Origin: Massilia sp. Leaf139
Lineage (GTDB): Bacteria > Pseudomonadota > Gammaproteobacteria > Burkholderiales > Burkholderiaceae_D
DNA length: 38,880 nucleotides
NCBI RefSeq assembly: GCF_001424165.1
Contig: NZ_LMOJ01000007.1
Coordinates: 1 to 38,880 of the forward strand
Direction of reading: 5' to 3'
Position numbers and translations under genes: made by a program. The first letter of the stretch is position 1, and each line of letters starts with the position of its first letter. The notes under the pieces are model-generated. The model did not search any database, had not been told where the DNA came from, and saw only the letters and a program-made list of their open reading frames with translations. This document shows positions 20,665 to 30,293 of the stretch, piece by piece.

Positions 20665-21888
20665 ATGACGACCTCCACTTCCTCCTCCGCATCCCATCGA
20701 AGCGACGTCTGCATCGTCGGCAATGGCGCCATCGCCAAGACGGCGGCGCTCGGCTTCGCCCAGGCCGGGCATAGCGTGACGTTGCTGGTACCCGCCACCC
20801 AGGCCGAGAGCCCGGTCGCCGTCACCGGCGGCGAACGTCAATGGGACGTGCGCGTGTACGCGCTCAACCACACGGCGCGCAATCTGCTCGCCTCCCTGAA
20901 AGTCTGGGATGCGCTCGACGCGGAGCGGGTGGCGCCGGTCGACGCGATGGCGGTCAATGGCGACGGCAAGAATGGCGGCAGCCTCGGCTTCGACGCCTTC
21001 GGCGCCCATACGGGAACGCTGGCCTGGATCGTCGAGGACAGCAATTTGAATGGCGCGCTCGACGCGGCCCTGAAGTTCGCGCACAAGGTCGAGATCGTCA
21101 AAGGCTGCGGCGCGCGCCTGACGTGCGGCTTGGCGGGCGCCGCCGTCGAACTGGAAGACGGACGCCGCATCGACGCCAGGCTGGTGCTGGGCGCCGACGG
21201 CCGCGATTCCTGGGTGCGTGGGCAGTGCGACATCGGCATCGACTACCGGTCGTACCACCAACGCGCCATCGTCACCAATTTTTCCTGCGAAAAGCCGCAC
21301 CACGGCGTCGCCCACCAGTGGTTCACCTGCAGCGACGGCATCATCGCGCTGCTGCCGCTGCCGGGCAACCGCGTCTCGCTGGTGTGGTCGGCGCCGGAAA
21401 CCCTGGCGGCGACCTTGATGGAAGAATCGATGGGCGAGCTGGCCGTGCGCCTGTGCGAATACGCGGACGAGCCGCTGGGCACCCTGCGTCCGCTGCAGCC
21501 GGAAGCGGTCAAGGCGGTGCCGCTGGCGCTGGTGCGCCCGCATGCGCTCACCGCGCCGCACGTGGCGCTGATCGGCGACGCCGCCCATTCGGTACACCCG
21601 CTGGCCGGGCACGGCATGAACCTTGGCTTCGGCGACATCCAGGATCTGCTGCGCGTGGTAGCCGAACGCGAGGAACACCGCGCAATCGGCGACGAGCGCG
21701 TGCTGGCGCGCTATGCGCGCGCGCGCAAGGAAGATGTGTTGTTGATGCAACTTGCCACCGACGGCCTCGAACGCCTGTTCGGCGCCAACCTCGAGCCACT
21801 GCGCGTGGCCCGCAATTTGGGATTAAACTTGCTCGATAAGTTGCCGTTCATTAAGCGTCGCCTGATGGCGCACGCCATCGGTCAGTAG
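20665..21888 (+). CDS. UbiH/UbiF/VisC family FAD-dependent hydroxylase (ubiquinone biosynthesis)
   Basis: A 407-residue flavoprotein monooxygenase. The dinucleotide motif is VCIVGNGAIAKTAALGFAQ, the mid motif RLVLGADGRDSWVRGQ, and the FAD ribityl motif LIGDAAHSVHPLAGHGMNLG is the COQ6/UbiH signature. It likely hydroxylates the ubiquinone precursor ring; which position cannot be decided. In-frame ATGs lie at 20656 and 20665. A TATAAT hexamer (20652-20657) overlaps the first, so I prefer 20665; if that hexamer is a true -10, the message would be nearly leaderless. dsbC follows after 20 bp. Confidence 0.88.
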   Translation: MTTSTSSSASHRSDVCIVGNGAIAKTAALGFAQAGHSVTLLVPATQAESPVAVTGGERQWDVRVYALNHTARNLLASLKVWDALDAERVAPVDAMAVNGDGKNGGSLGFDAFGAHTGTLAWIVEDSNLNGALDAALKFAHKVEIVKGCGARLTCGLAGAAVELEDGRRIDARLVLGADGRDSWVRGQCDIGIDYRSYHQRAIVTNFSCEKPHHGVAHQWFTCSDGIIALLPLPGNRVSLVWSAPETLAATLMEESMGELAVRLCEYADEPLGTLRPLQPEAVKAVPLALVRPHALTAPHVALIGDAAHSVHPLAGHGMNLGFGDIQDLLRVVAEREEHRAIGDERVLARYARARKEDVLLMQLATDGLERLFGANLEPLRVARNLGLNLLDKLPFIKRRLMAHAIGQ

Positions 21889-21908
21889 TTATTTAAGGAA
21901 TCAAAGTG

Positions 21909-22628
21909 ATGTTGAAAACCAAGATCGCCGTGTTGGCGGCGACGGGCCTGATGGCGTCGTGCGTGGGCGCCGAAAATACGACCGAAGCAAGTATCCGCAA
22001 GAACATCGAGCCGCGCCTGGGCGGCGCCAAGATCGACTCGATCACCGCAACGCCGTATTCCGGCCTGTACGAACTGCGCATCGGCACCGACATCCTGTAC
22101 GCGGACAAGAAGGGCGAGTTCCTGTTCATCGGCCAGGTCTACGACGCGAAAAGTTCGAAGAACCTGACCCGCGCGCGCATCGACGACCTCACCAAGATCA
22201 AGTTCTCGGACTTGCCGCTGTCGCTGGCGCTGAAGCAGGTGAAGGGCAACGGCAAGCGCACCATCGCCGTGTTCGAGGATCCGAACTGCGGCTACTGCAA
22301 GCGTCTGCGCCAGACCACGCTCAAGGACATCGACGACGTCACCATCTACACCTTCATGTACAACATCCTGTCCGAGGATTCGTTTACGAAGTCGAAGAAC
22401 ATCTGGTGCGCGCCGAACCGGGTCAAGGCCTGGGACGACTGGATGATCGACAACAAGCTGCCGCCGGCCGCACCGGCCAACTGCGACACGCCGAACCAGA
22501 AGATCGTCGACCTGGGCCACAAGCTCAAGATCACGGGCACGCCGGCGATCTTCTTCACCGACGGCACCCGTATCCCGGGCGCGGTGGATCTGCCGGCGCT
22601 GGAAGAAAAGCTCAACTCGATCAAATAA
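21909..22628 (+). CDS. dsbC: Thiol:disulfide interchange protein DsbC
   Basis: A 239-residue periplasmic disulfide isomerase. The signal peptide is about residues 1-20; the Met-Ala-Ser-Cys sequence there also loosely resembles a lipobox. A dimerisation domain spans about 25-90. The thioredoxin-like domain has the active site CGYC (Cys127, Cys130) in VFEDPNCGYCKRLRQ and the cis-proline loop TGTPAIFFTDGTRIPGAV. A second cysteine pair (IWCAPN and ANCDTP) matches the structural disulfide of DsbC. ATG at 21909 is directly preceded by an in-frame GTG. Probably co-transcribed with the upstream hydroxylase. Confidence 0.94.
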   Translation: MLKTKIAVLAATGLMASCVGAENTTEASIRKNIEPRLGGAKIDSITATPYSGLYELRIGTDILYADKKGEFLFIGQVYDAKSSKNLTRARIDDLTKIKFSDLPLSLALKQVKGNGKRTIAVFEDPNCGYCKRLRQTTLKDIDDVTIYTFMYNILSEDSFTKSKNIWCAPNRVKAWDDWMIDNKLPPAAPANCDTPNQKIVDLGHKLKITGTPAIFFTDGTRIPGAVDLPALEEKLNSIK

Positions 22629-22636
22629 GGCCGTCC

Positions 22637-23095
22637 ATGGTGCAGCTGAACATCAATGGCCGCGACACCCAGGTCGACGCCGATCCGTCCACGCCCATCC
22701 TGTGGGCGCTGCGCGACAACCTGAACCTGACCGGCACCAAGTTCGGCTGCGGCGCCGCCCTGTGCGGCGCCTGCACCGTGCACCTGGACGGCGCGCCGAT
22801 CCGCGCTTGCATCACGCCGATCTCGGCGGCCGCCGGCCACGCCATCACCACCATCGAGGCGATCGCCCAGGACGGCATCGGCAAGGCCGTGCAGGACGCC
22901 TGGATCCGCCACGACGTGCCGCAGTGCGGCTACTGCCAGAGCGGGCAGGTGATGAGCGCGACCGCGCTGCTGCGCGCGAACAAGGCGCCGACCGATGCCG
23001 ACATCGACAGCGCCATGAGCGGCAACATCTGCCGCTGCGGCACCTACCAGCGCATCCGCGCGGCGATCAAGGATGCGGCGTCCACGCTGGCCTGA
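22637..23095 (+). CDS. Small 2Fe-2S subunit of a molybdenum hydroxylase (IorA/CoxS-like), without its large subunit
   Basis: A 152-residue protein with a plant-type [2Fe-2S] domain (GCGAALCGACTVHLDG plus the later RAC) and an all-helical second-cluster domain (PQCGYCQSGQVM, then GNICRCGTYQRIR). All eight cluster cysteines are present. In aldehyde or isoquinoline oxidoreductases this subunit passes electrons from a molybdopterin large subunit. Here no large subunit follows: the next gene, 15 bp on, is a MobA-like transferase. It lies 8 bp after dsbC. Either the large subunit is elsewhere or it was lost. Confidence 0.9.
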   Translation: MVQLNINGRDTQVDADPSTPILWALRDNLNLTGTKFGCGAALCGACTVHLDGAPIRACITPISAAAGHAITTIEAIAQDGIGKAVQDAWIRHDVPQCGYCQSGQVMSATALLRANKAPTDADIDSAMSGNICRCGTYQRIRAAIKDAASTLA

Positions 23096-23110
23096 TTCGG
23101 GCCTTTGTCC

Positions 23111-23695
23111 ATGAACGCCGTGGCGAATGTTGCCGGAATTCTGCTGGCGGCGGGGCGCGGGCGCCGCTTCGATCCGCGCGGTACCCGTAACAAGCTGCTG
23201 CAGCCGCTGCCTTCGGGCGAGCTGGTGGTGGCGGCTAGCGCGCGTAACCTGTTCGCCGTGCTTCCCCGTGTGATCGCCGTCGTACCGCCCGAGGATGGCG
23301 GCGTGGCCGCCGCCCTGCGTGCGCTCGGCTGCGAGGTGACGCTGTGCGCGGACGCCGACAGCGGCATGGCCGCGTCGCTGGTGCACGCCATCGGCTGCTC
23401 GCTGCCGCAGGCCGCGGCCTGGCTGGTGGCGCTGGGCGACATGCCGTATGTCGCGCCCAGCACCTTGCACGCGCTGCTCGCCGCGCTGGAGGAGGGCGCC
23501 GACATCGCGGCGCCCGTGTTCGACGGCCGGCGCGGCAATCCGGTCGCTTTCGGTTTGCGCCACCTGCCGGCGCTGCTGGCGCTCGAAGGCGAATACGGCG
23601 CGCGTGCGCTCCTCAAGTCGGCGCCGGTGACGGAAGTCGCGGTCGACGATCCCGGCATCCTGCGCGACATCGATACCCCGGCCGACCTGGCGTAA
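23111..23695 (+). CDS. MobA-like nucleotidyltransferase (molybdenum cofactor maturation type)
   Basis: A 194-residue GT-A fold NTP transferase. The nucleotide-binding start is GILLAAGRGRRFD; the metal-binding GDMPYV and the GNPVAFG loop match MocA/MobA-like proteins that add CMP or GMP to the molybdenum cofactor of xanthine-dehydrogenase-family enzymes. The start at 23111 places the glycine-rich loop at residue 10. The pairing with the 2Fe-2S subunit supports a cofactor-maturation role. A REP-like repeat follows. Confidence 0.85.
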   Translation: MNAVANVAGILLAAGRGRRFDPRGTRNKLLQPLPSGELVVAASARNLFAVLPRVIAVVPPEDGGVAAALRALGCEVTLCADADSGMAASLVHAIGCSLPQAAAWLVALGDMPYVAPSTLHALLAALEEGADIAAPVFDGRRGNPVAFGLRHLPALLALEGEYGARALLKSAPVTEVAVDDPGILRDIDTPADLA

Positions 23696-23825
23696 GGTGG
23701 ATCGCTGCGCGGCCACGCGTTCAAGCGGCTTCGGAAACCGCGCGGCGATGCCTACCTGCGTTGAACGCGTGGGCGGCGTTCAGGCCACGTCTGTGCGCAC
23801 TGCCGGATGGAGCCGACCGGTACAC

Positions 23826-23862
23826 CCGTGGTCGAGGCCATTGGCCTCGACCACCCCTACGG
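23826..23862. repeat. REP-like palindrome (copy D)
   Basis: On the minus strand CGTAGGGGTGG is followed by TCGAGGCC-AAT-GGCCTCGA and CCACG. Same head and foot as copies A-C, with different but complementary arms. The rest of 23696-23953 holds only a promoter. Confidence 0.8.
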
Positions 23863-23896
23863 CCTACTGCGAAACTTGGCTCGGCATGACGGCCGG

Positions 23897-23924
23897 TTGT
23901 AGACGGGGGCGAATCCGTTACACT
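23897..23924 (+). promoter_or_regulatory. Putative promoter of the M61 peptidase gene
   Basis: TTGTAG (23897-23902), a 16-bp spacer and TACACT (23919-23924) lie 29 bp before the ATG. Confidence 0.45.
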
Positions 23925-23953
23925 ACGGACATCGCCCGACTCACTTCGCCATC

Positions 23954-25774
23954 ATGAAAAAAACAGCCCAGAAAAAGCAGCCCGCGATCCACTACACCAT
24001 CGTTCCGAAAGACCTGGCCGGCCACCTGTTCAACGTGACCGTCACCGTGCCGGCGCCCGCGCCGGACGGCCAGGTGTTCGCGCTGCCGGCCTGGATCCCG
24101 GGCAGCTACATGATCCGCGAGTTCGCACGCAATATCGTGCGCATCCGGGCCGAGTCGAACGGTGCCGCCGTGGCGCTCACCAAACTCGACAAGCACTCCT
24201 GGCGCGCCGCCCCCGCCGGCGGCCCGCTGACCCTGCACTACGAAGTCTATGCCTGGGATCTGTCGGTGCGCGCCGCCCACCTCGACCAGACCCACGGCTT
24301 CTTCAACGGCACCAGCGTTTTCCTACGCGTGCTCGGCCAGGAAGAGGACGCGCACGAAGTCGACATCCAGCGCCCGGCCGACCCGGCCGCGAAAACCTGG
24401 CGCGTGGCTACGGCCATGAAGGAACTGGGCGCCAAGCGCTACGGCTTCGGCACCTACGTGGCGGCCAACTACGACGAACTGATCGACCACCCGGTGGAGA
24501 TGGGCGATTTTGCGCTGGCCACCTTCAAGGCGCACGGCATCCCGCACGACATCGTCATCACCGGCCGCGTGCCGAACCTGGACATGGCGCGCCTGCAGGC
24601 GGATCTGAAAGCGATCTGCGAAGCGCAAATCACCCTGTTCGAGCCGCAGACCAACCGCGCGCCGATCGACCGCTACGTGTTCATGACGATGGCCGTGGGC
24701 GACGGCTACGGCGGCCTCGAACACCGCGCCTCGACGGCCCTGATCTGCGCCCGCGCCGACTTGCCGAGCAGCGCCACGCCGCAGCCAGGCGAGCCAGGTG
24801 AGGGCTACCTCAAATTCCTCGGCCTATGCAGCCACGAGTACTTCCACACCTGGAACGTCAAGCGCATCAAGCCGGCCGTGTTCGCGCCCTACGACCTGCA
24901 GGTCGAGAACTACACGCCGCTGCTCTGGCTGTTCGAAGGCTTTACCAGCTACTACGACGACCTGATGCTGGTGCGCGCCGGGATCATCGGCGAGCCGACC
25001 TATTTCAAGCTGCTCGGTAAAACCGTCGGCAGCGTCCTGCGCGGCAGCGGACGCCTGAAGCAGAGCGTGGCCGATTCCAGTTTCGACGCCTGGAGCAAGT
25101 ACTACCGCCAGGACGAGAACTCGCCGAACGCGATCATCAGCTACTACAGCAAGGGGTCGCTGATCGCGCTCGCCTTCGACCTGACCATCCGCGCCAAGAC
25201 CGGCGGCGCCAAGACCCTGGACGACGTCATGCGCGCGCTGTGGCAGCGATATGGCCGCGACTTCTATCCGAGCGTCGGGCGCGGCGTGACGGAAAGCGAA
25301 GTGGAATCGCTGTTCGACGAGATCAGCGGCCTGAAACTGCGCAACCTGTTCGACAAGTTCGTGCGGGGTACGGACGACCTGCCGCTCGCCAAACTGTTCG
25401 CACCCTTCGGCATCAAGCTGGCCGACGAGAGAAAGAGCGGCAAGCCTTCGCTCGATGCCGGCATCGGCCGCGACCCGCTCGGCGCCAAGCTGACGCAGGT
25501 GCACGAAGGCGGGGCGGCGCACCAGGCCGGCCTGTCGGCGCTCGACATCGTGATCGCCATCGACGGCCTGCGCGTGAACGGCAACCCGTCGAATGTCGAG
25601 GCCCTGCTGTCGCGCTACCGCGTGGGCGACAAGCTGACCGTGCACGCCTTCCGCCGCGACGAGTTGATGGCCTTCGACGTGACCCTGCAGGGCGACCGCG
25701 TGCCGGGGATTACCCTGTCGCAGGCGGTGCCGGGCAAGAAGTCGTCGGCGCTGCCGCGTCCGAGCGCGGCCTGA
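23954..25774 (+). CDS. M61-family metallopeptidase with PDZ domain
   Basis: A 606-residue gluzincin. An N-terminal M61 beta domain (LPAWIPGSYMIREFARN) precedes the catalytic domain with HEYFH (His294, Glu295, His298; context SHEYFHTWNVKRIKP) and the third ligand Glu328 (FEGFTSYYDDL). A PDZ domain sits at about 500-580 (GAKLTQVHEGGAAHQAGLSA, LDIVIAIDGLRV). The family includes glycyl aminopeptidase. No signal peptide is seen (start MKKTAQKKQP), so it is probably cytosolic. The M20 gene follows 38 bp later and may be co-transcribed. Confidence 0.9.
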   Translation: MKKTAQKKQPAIHYTIVPKDLAGHLFNVTVTVPAPAPDGQVFALPAWIPGSYMIREFARNIVRIRAESNGAAVALTKLDKHSWRAAPAGGPLTLHYEVYAWDLSVRAAHLDQTHGFFNGTSVFLRVLGQEEDAHEVDIQRPADPAAKTWRVATAMKELGAKRYGFGTYVAANYDELIDHPVEMGDFALATFKAHGIPHDIVITGRVPNLDMARLQADLKAICEAQITLFEPQTNRAPIDRYVFMTMAVGDGYGGLEHRASTALICARADLPSSATPQPGEPGEGYLKFLGLCSHEYFHTWNVKRIKPAVFAPYDLQVENYTPLLWLFEGFTSYYDDLMLVRAGIIGEPTYFKLLGKTVGSVLRGSGRLKQSVADSSFDAWSKYYRQDENSPNAIISYYSKGSLIALAFDLTIRAKTGGAKTLDDVMRALWQRYGRDFYPSVGRGVTESEVESLFDEISGLKLRNLFDKFVRGTDDLPLAKLFAPFGIKLADERKSGKPSLDAGIGRDPLGAKLTQVHEGGAAHQAGLSALDIVIAIDGLRVNGNPSNVEALLSRYRVGDKLTVHAFRRDELMAFDVTLQGDRVPGITLSQAVPGKKSSALPRPSAA

Positions 25775-25812
25775 CATCCACTTTCGTTTTCCGACTCAAC
25801 AAGAGGTGACCA

Positions 25813-27126
25813 TTGAAACAGCTTGCCGCAGCCGTCCTTGCCCTTTCCGCCCTGCCGGCGCTTCCCGCGCTGGCCCAGTCGTCCGCCCCTTCGAAAACCG
25901 AAATCGCCGGCCGCATCAACGGCATGTACCCGTGGCTGGACGCGGTCTACAAGGACTTGCATGCGCACCCGGAGATCGCTTTCCAGGAAGTGCGCACGGC
26001 CGGCAAGCTGGCGGCCGAGATGCGCAAGCTCGGTTTCCAGGTCACGGAAAAAGTCGGCAAGACCGGCGTAGTGGCGGTGTATAAAAACGGCGCCGGCCCG
26101 ACGGTGCTGGTGCGCACCGAGCTCGATGGCCTGCCGATGGAAGAAAAGACCGGCCTGCCGTATGCGAGCCGCGCGAAAGCCACCAGCGACGGGCGCGAGA
26201 GTTTCGTCACCCATAGCTGCGGCCACGACATCCACATGGCGAGCTGGCTCGGTACGGCGCGCACCCTGGTCGAACTGAAATCGCAGTGGAAGGGCACGCT
26301 CGTCTTCATCGGCCAGCCGGCCGAGGAGACGGTATCGGGCGCCAAGGCGATGCTGGACGACGGCCTGTTTACGCGCTTCCCGAAGCCGGACTACGCGTTT
26401 GCCCTGCATTCCTGGCCGCTCGCGCACGGCACGGTGGGCTACAACACGGGGGCGGTGTCCTCGAATTCGGACGCGATCGAGATCGTCTTCAAAGGCCGTG
26501 GCGGGCATGGCTCGGCGCCGGACAAGGCGGTCGACCCGATCGCGATCGCGGCGCGCTTCATCGTCGACGTGCAGACCGTGGTCTCGCGCGAGAAGGATCC
26601 GAAGGAATTCGGCGTGGTGACCATCGGCGCCATCCAGGGCGGCACGGTCGGCAACATCATCCCCGACAGCGTCCAGGTGCGCGGCACCATCCGTTCCTAC
26701 AGCCCGGCCGTGCGGGCCAAGCTGCTCGAGGGCGTGCGCCGCGTGGCGGTGGCCTCGAGCGCCATGGCGATGGCGCCGGCGCCGGACGTGCAGCTCATCA
26801 GCGGCGGCGCGGCGATCGTCAATAGCGAAGCGCTGGTGACGAAGCTCGAACCGGTCTTCAAGGACGCCTTCGGCGACGCCAACGCTCAGCGCATGCCGGC
26901 CATGACGGCGAGCGAGGATTTTTCGCAGTACGTGAACCAGGGCGTGCCGGGCATGTTCTTCTTCACCGGTGTGTACGACCCGAAGATGGTCGAGGAAGCG
27001 GCGCGCGAAGGCGGCAAGCCGATCGCGTTCAACCATTCGCCGTTTTATGCGCCGGTGCCGGAGCCGTCGATCAAGACCGCGGCGCAGGCGATGAGTCTGG
27101 CGGTGTTGAACGTGTTGGGGCGGTGA
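25813..27126 (+). CDS. Exported M20D-family amidohydrolase
   Basis: A 437-residue di-metal hydrolase of the hippuricase/IAA-amino acid hydrolase group. The signal peptide is residues 1-21 (ending PALA). Metal motifs are HSCGHDIHM (Cys136, His138), GQPAEETVSGA and ALHSWPLAHGTVG; the lid domain contains GRGGHGSAPDKAVDP. The start is TTG at 25813 with AGAGGTGA just upstream; no in-frame ATG would retain the signal peptide. It probably cleaves N-acyl amino acids or peptides in the periplasm. Confidence 0.9.
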   Translation: MKQLAAAVLALSALPALPALAQSSAPSKTEIAGRINGMYPWLDAVYKDLHAHPEIAFQEVRTAGKLAAEMRKLGFQVTEKVGKTGVVAVYKNGAGPTVLVRTELDGLPMEEKTGLPYASRAKATSDGRESFVTHSCGHDIHMASWLGTARTLVELKSQWKGTLVFIGQPAEETVSGAKAMLDDGLFTRFPKPDYAFALHSWPLAHGTVGYNTGAVSSNSDAIEIVFKGRGGHGSAPDKAVDPIAIAARFIVDVQTVVSREKDPKEFGVVTIGAIQGGTVGNIIPDSVQVRGTIRSYSPAVRAKLLEGVRRVAVASSAMAMAPAPDVQLISGGAAIVNSEALVTKLEPVFKDAFGDANAQRMPAMTASEDFSQYVNQGVPGMFFFTGVYDPKMVEEAAREGGKPIAFNHSPFYAPVPEPSIKTAAQAMSLAVLNVLGR

Positions 27127-27147
27127 GTATCGGGTTGTGCGGACGTT

Positions 27148-27210
27148 CCACGCGGGCATGTCCGCCCTACGCCCACGGCAGGAGCGTTACGTAGGGCGGG
27201 CATGCCCGCG
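27148..27210. repeat. REP-like palindrome, inverted pair (copy C)
   Basis: CCACGCGGGCATGTCCGCCC plus TACG (27148-27171) and, inverted, CGTAGGGCGGGCATGCCCGC (27190-27209). It lies between the M20 gene and the convergent lipoprotein gene. Confidence 0.8.
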
Positions 27211-27250
27211 TTTCGTGTCCCGGCATACCCGACGTTTTACATGTGCCGAT

Positions 27251-27754
27251 TCACTGCGGCCCTGCCAACGACCGCAACTGAAACCGATACTGGTGATCGA
27301 ACAAGAACGTCTCCGAAAACGTCAAGGCCCGCGAATTCGCTGCCAGCAAATTGACCGGCGGCGGTAGCCGGCCGCTGCGCCGCATCGAAGCCAGCGCCAC
27401 TTCCGACGCATCCGGATCGCGTGAGCGCTGCACCGCGACGTCCTGCAATTCGCCATCCGCCCCCACCGTGATGTTCACGACGACGATTGCCGGCAGCATC
27501 GGCGGCAGCTGGCCGCTGAAGGTCTGGCCGCTGTTGGCGCGCATGACGTGCTGCGCCACTTCGGCCTTGTAGGCGTCGAGCGTGCGCGAGGACGGCGCCA
27601 CCGGGGCGGCGGTCTTGGGAGTGGGGAAAATCGGAGGAAGAATCGCGGCGACGAGGCGCTTGGCCGTGGAAGCGACAGGCTGGACAGTACTGCATCCGCC
27701 CAGGGCTGCCAGTAGAAGGAGGAGAGCGGCCCGGGTGCGGATGGTAGTGGTCAT
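27251..27754 (-). CDS. Lipoprotein with TonB C-terminal-like domain
   Basis: A 167-residue protein. The signal peptide ends in a lipobox LGGC (about residue 21), and a proline-rich linker follows. The C-terminal half has TonB_C-like features: LPAIVVVNITVGADGELQDV, SRDPDASEVALASMRRSGRL, PPPVNLL and the ending FLFDHQYRFQLRSLAGPQ. There is no N-terminal membrane anchor of classical TonB, so energy transduction is doubtful. It starts 1 bp after the trpC stop and is the last gene of the rpe-trp operon, though its role need not concern tryptophan. Confidence 0.75.
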   Translation of the reverse strand: MTTTIRTRAALLLLLAALGGCSTVQPVASTAKRLVAAILPPIFPTPKTAAPVAPSSRTLDAYKAEVAQHVMRANSGQTFSGQLPPMLPAIVVVNITVGADGELQDVAVQRSRDPDASEVALASMRRSGRLPPPVNLLAANSRALTFSETFLFDHQYRFQLRSLAGPQ

Positions 27755-27755
27755 G

Positions 27756-28556
27756 TCAGTCGAATAATCGTCGAAGTTCTTTGCCAGGGCTTGGCGCGCG
27801 CATGAACGCTTCGCCCACCAGGAACGCGTGCACGTTCGCTTCGCGCATGCGTTGCACATCGCCTGGCACCATGATTCCCGACTCGGTCACGACCAGCCGC
27901 TCGCCCCCGATGCGCGGCAGCAGGCCGATGGTCGTATCGAGCGACACCTCGAAGGTGCGCAGGTTGCGGTTGTTGATGCCGACGAGCGGCGTCTTCAAGC
28001 GCAATGCCGCAGTCAACTCATCACCGTCATGTACTTCGACCAGCACATCCATGCCAAGTTCCTGGGCACAGGCTTCGAGTTCGGCCATCAGGCCATGATC
28101 GAGGGCCGAGACGATCAGGAGGATGGCGTCGGCCCCCATCTCGCGCGCTTCGTAGACCTGGTACATGTCGACGATGAAGTCCTTGCGGATCACCGGCAGC
28201 GCGCAGGCGGCGCGGGCCTGGCGCAGGTAGTCGACGCTGCCCTGGAAAAAGTTCACGTCGGTCAGTACCGACAGGCAGGCAGCGCCTGCCTCGGCATAGC
28301 TCTCGGCGATGTCGGCCGGCCGAAAGTCCGGGCGCAGCACGCCTTTCGAGGGCGAGGCCTTCTTGATTTCGGCGATCACGCCGGCGCGGCCCGCGGCGAT
28401 GGTGCTGCGCAGGCTGGCCTCGAAGCCGCGGATGTCGGCGCGCAGGGCGGCATCGGTTTCGACCTCGCGCCGCAGGCTGGCGAGATCGCGGTATTTCTTG
28501 GCGGCCGCCACTTCGTCGGCCTTGACGGCCAGGATCTTGTTGAGGATGTCGGACAT
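27756..28556 (-). CDS. trpC: Indole-3-glycerol phosphate synthase
   Basis: A 266-residue TIM-barrel enzyme converting CdRP to indole-3-glycerol phosphate. Motifs: [19 protein letters not shown] (catalytic Lys in EIKKASPS), [44 protein letters not shown] and VTESGIM. Length is normal for monofunctional TrpC. It is separated from trpD by a LysE-type exporter gene; the gap to that gene is 13 bp. Confidence 0.96.
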   Translation of the reverse strand: MSDILNKILAVKADEVAAAKKYRDLASLRREVETDAALRADIRGFEASLRSTIAAGRAGVIAEIKKASPSKGVLRPDFRPADIAESYAEAGAACLSVLTDVNFFQGSVDYLRQARAACALPVIRKDFIVDMYQVYEAREMGADAILLIVSALDHGLMAELEACAQELGMDVLVEVHDGDELTAALRLKTPLVGINNRNLRTFEVSLDTTIGLLPRIGGERLVVTESGIMVPGDVQRMREANVHAFLVGEAFMRAPSPGKELRRLFD

Positions 28557-28569
28557 GCTAATAAAACCT

Positions 28570-29205
28570 TCAGTGTGACTTGGACAGTGCCAGCTTGACG
28601 CCGAGCCAGACGAACAGGCCGCCGGTGACGCGATTGAGCCAGAGCGAGACGGACGGGCTGAGCTTGATGCGTTCGCTGGCCCTGGCGGTGGTGAGCGCCA
28701 GCGCGCCGCACCACAGCATGCCGTTGAAATTGAAGATGCAGCCGAGGACGATGAAGGCGAGCGCCTTGTTCGGCGCGGCGGCATCGATAAATTGGGGAAC
28801 GAAGGCGAGGAAGAAGATCGCCACCTTCGGGTTCAGCACGTTGGTGAGAAAGCCCTGGGCGAAGATGGTGCGGTAGGGCAGGGCGGGCAGCGCGAGCGGC
28901 GCCGCATCTCCCGTCTGCTTGCGGCTGCGCAGCAGGCCGACCGCCATGTAGAGGATATACGCTGCCCCGGCCAGTTTGACTACCGTGAAGGCGGTGGCCG
29001 AGGTGGACAGCACGGCCGACAGGCCCAGCGCCGCGGCGAAAATGTGCACCAGGGTGCCGGTGCCGATGCCGAGCGCAGCCGCGCAGCCGGCACGCCAGCC
29101 CTGGGTGGCGCTGCGCGTCATGATCAACAGCGAATCGGGGCCGGGCATGATGTTGAGGAGGAGGCCCGAAACGATGAACAGCGGCAGGTCGTGGATCCCC
29201 AACAT
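28570..29205 (-). CDS. LysE/RhtB-family exporter embedded in the trp operon
   Basis: A 211-residue inner-membrane protein with about six helices and the family motif [20 protein letters not shown] near the N-terminus, then [20 protein letters not shown] and [20 protein letters not shown]. RhtB-type proteins export amino acids or related metabolites. AAGGAG precedes the ATG at 29205. It sits 10 bp after trpD and 13 bp before trpC, so it is surely co-transcribed. Export of an aromatic amino acid or pathway intermediate is a reasonable inference but not shown. Confidence 0.9.
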   Translation of the reverse strand: MLGIHDLPLFIVSGLLLNIMPGPDSLLIMTRSATQGWRAGCAAALGIGTGTLVHIFAAALGLSAVLSTSATAFTVVKLAGAAYILYMAVGLLRSRKQTGDAAPLALPALPYRTIFAQGFLTNVLNPKVAIFFLAFVPQFIDAAAPNKALAFIVLGCIFNFNGMLWCGALALTTARASERIKLSPSVSLWLNRVTGGLFVWLGVKLALSKSH

Positions 29206-29215
29206 GAGCGCTCCT

Positions 29216-30253
<1,038 letters not shown>

Positions 30254-30293
30254 GGGCGTTCCAGTATGCGGTGGTCGGGGAGCGAACGAACGC

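Noticed and set aside
27251..27754. Classical TonB energy transducer
   Set aside because: The N-terminus is a lipoprotein signal (LGGC), not an inner-membrane anchor, and no exbBD genes are nearby. Only the C-terminal domain is TonB-like.
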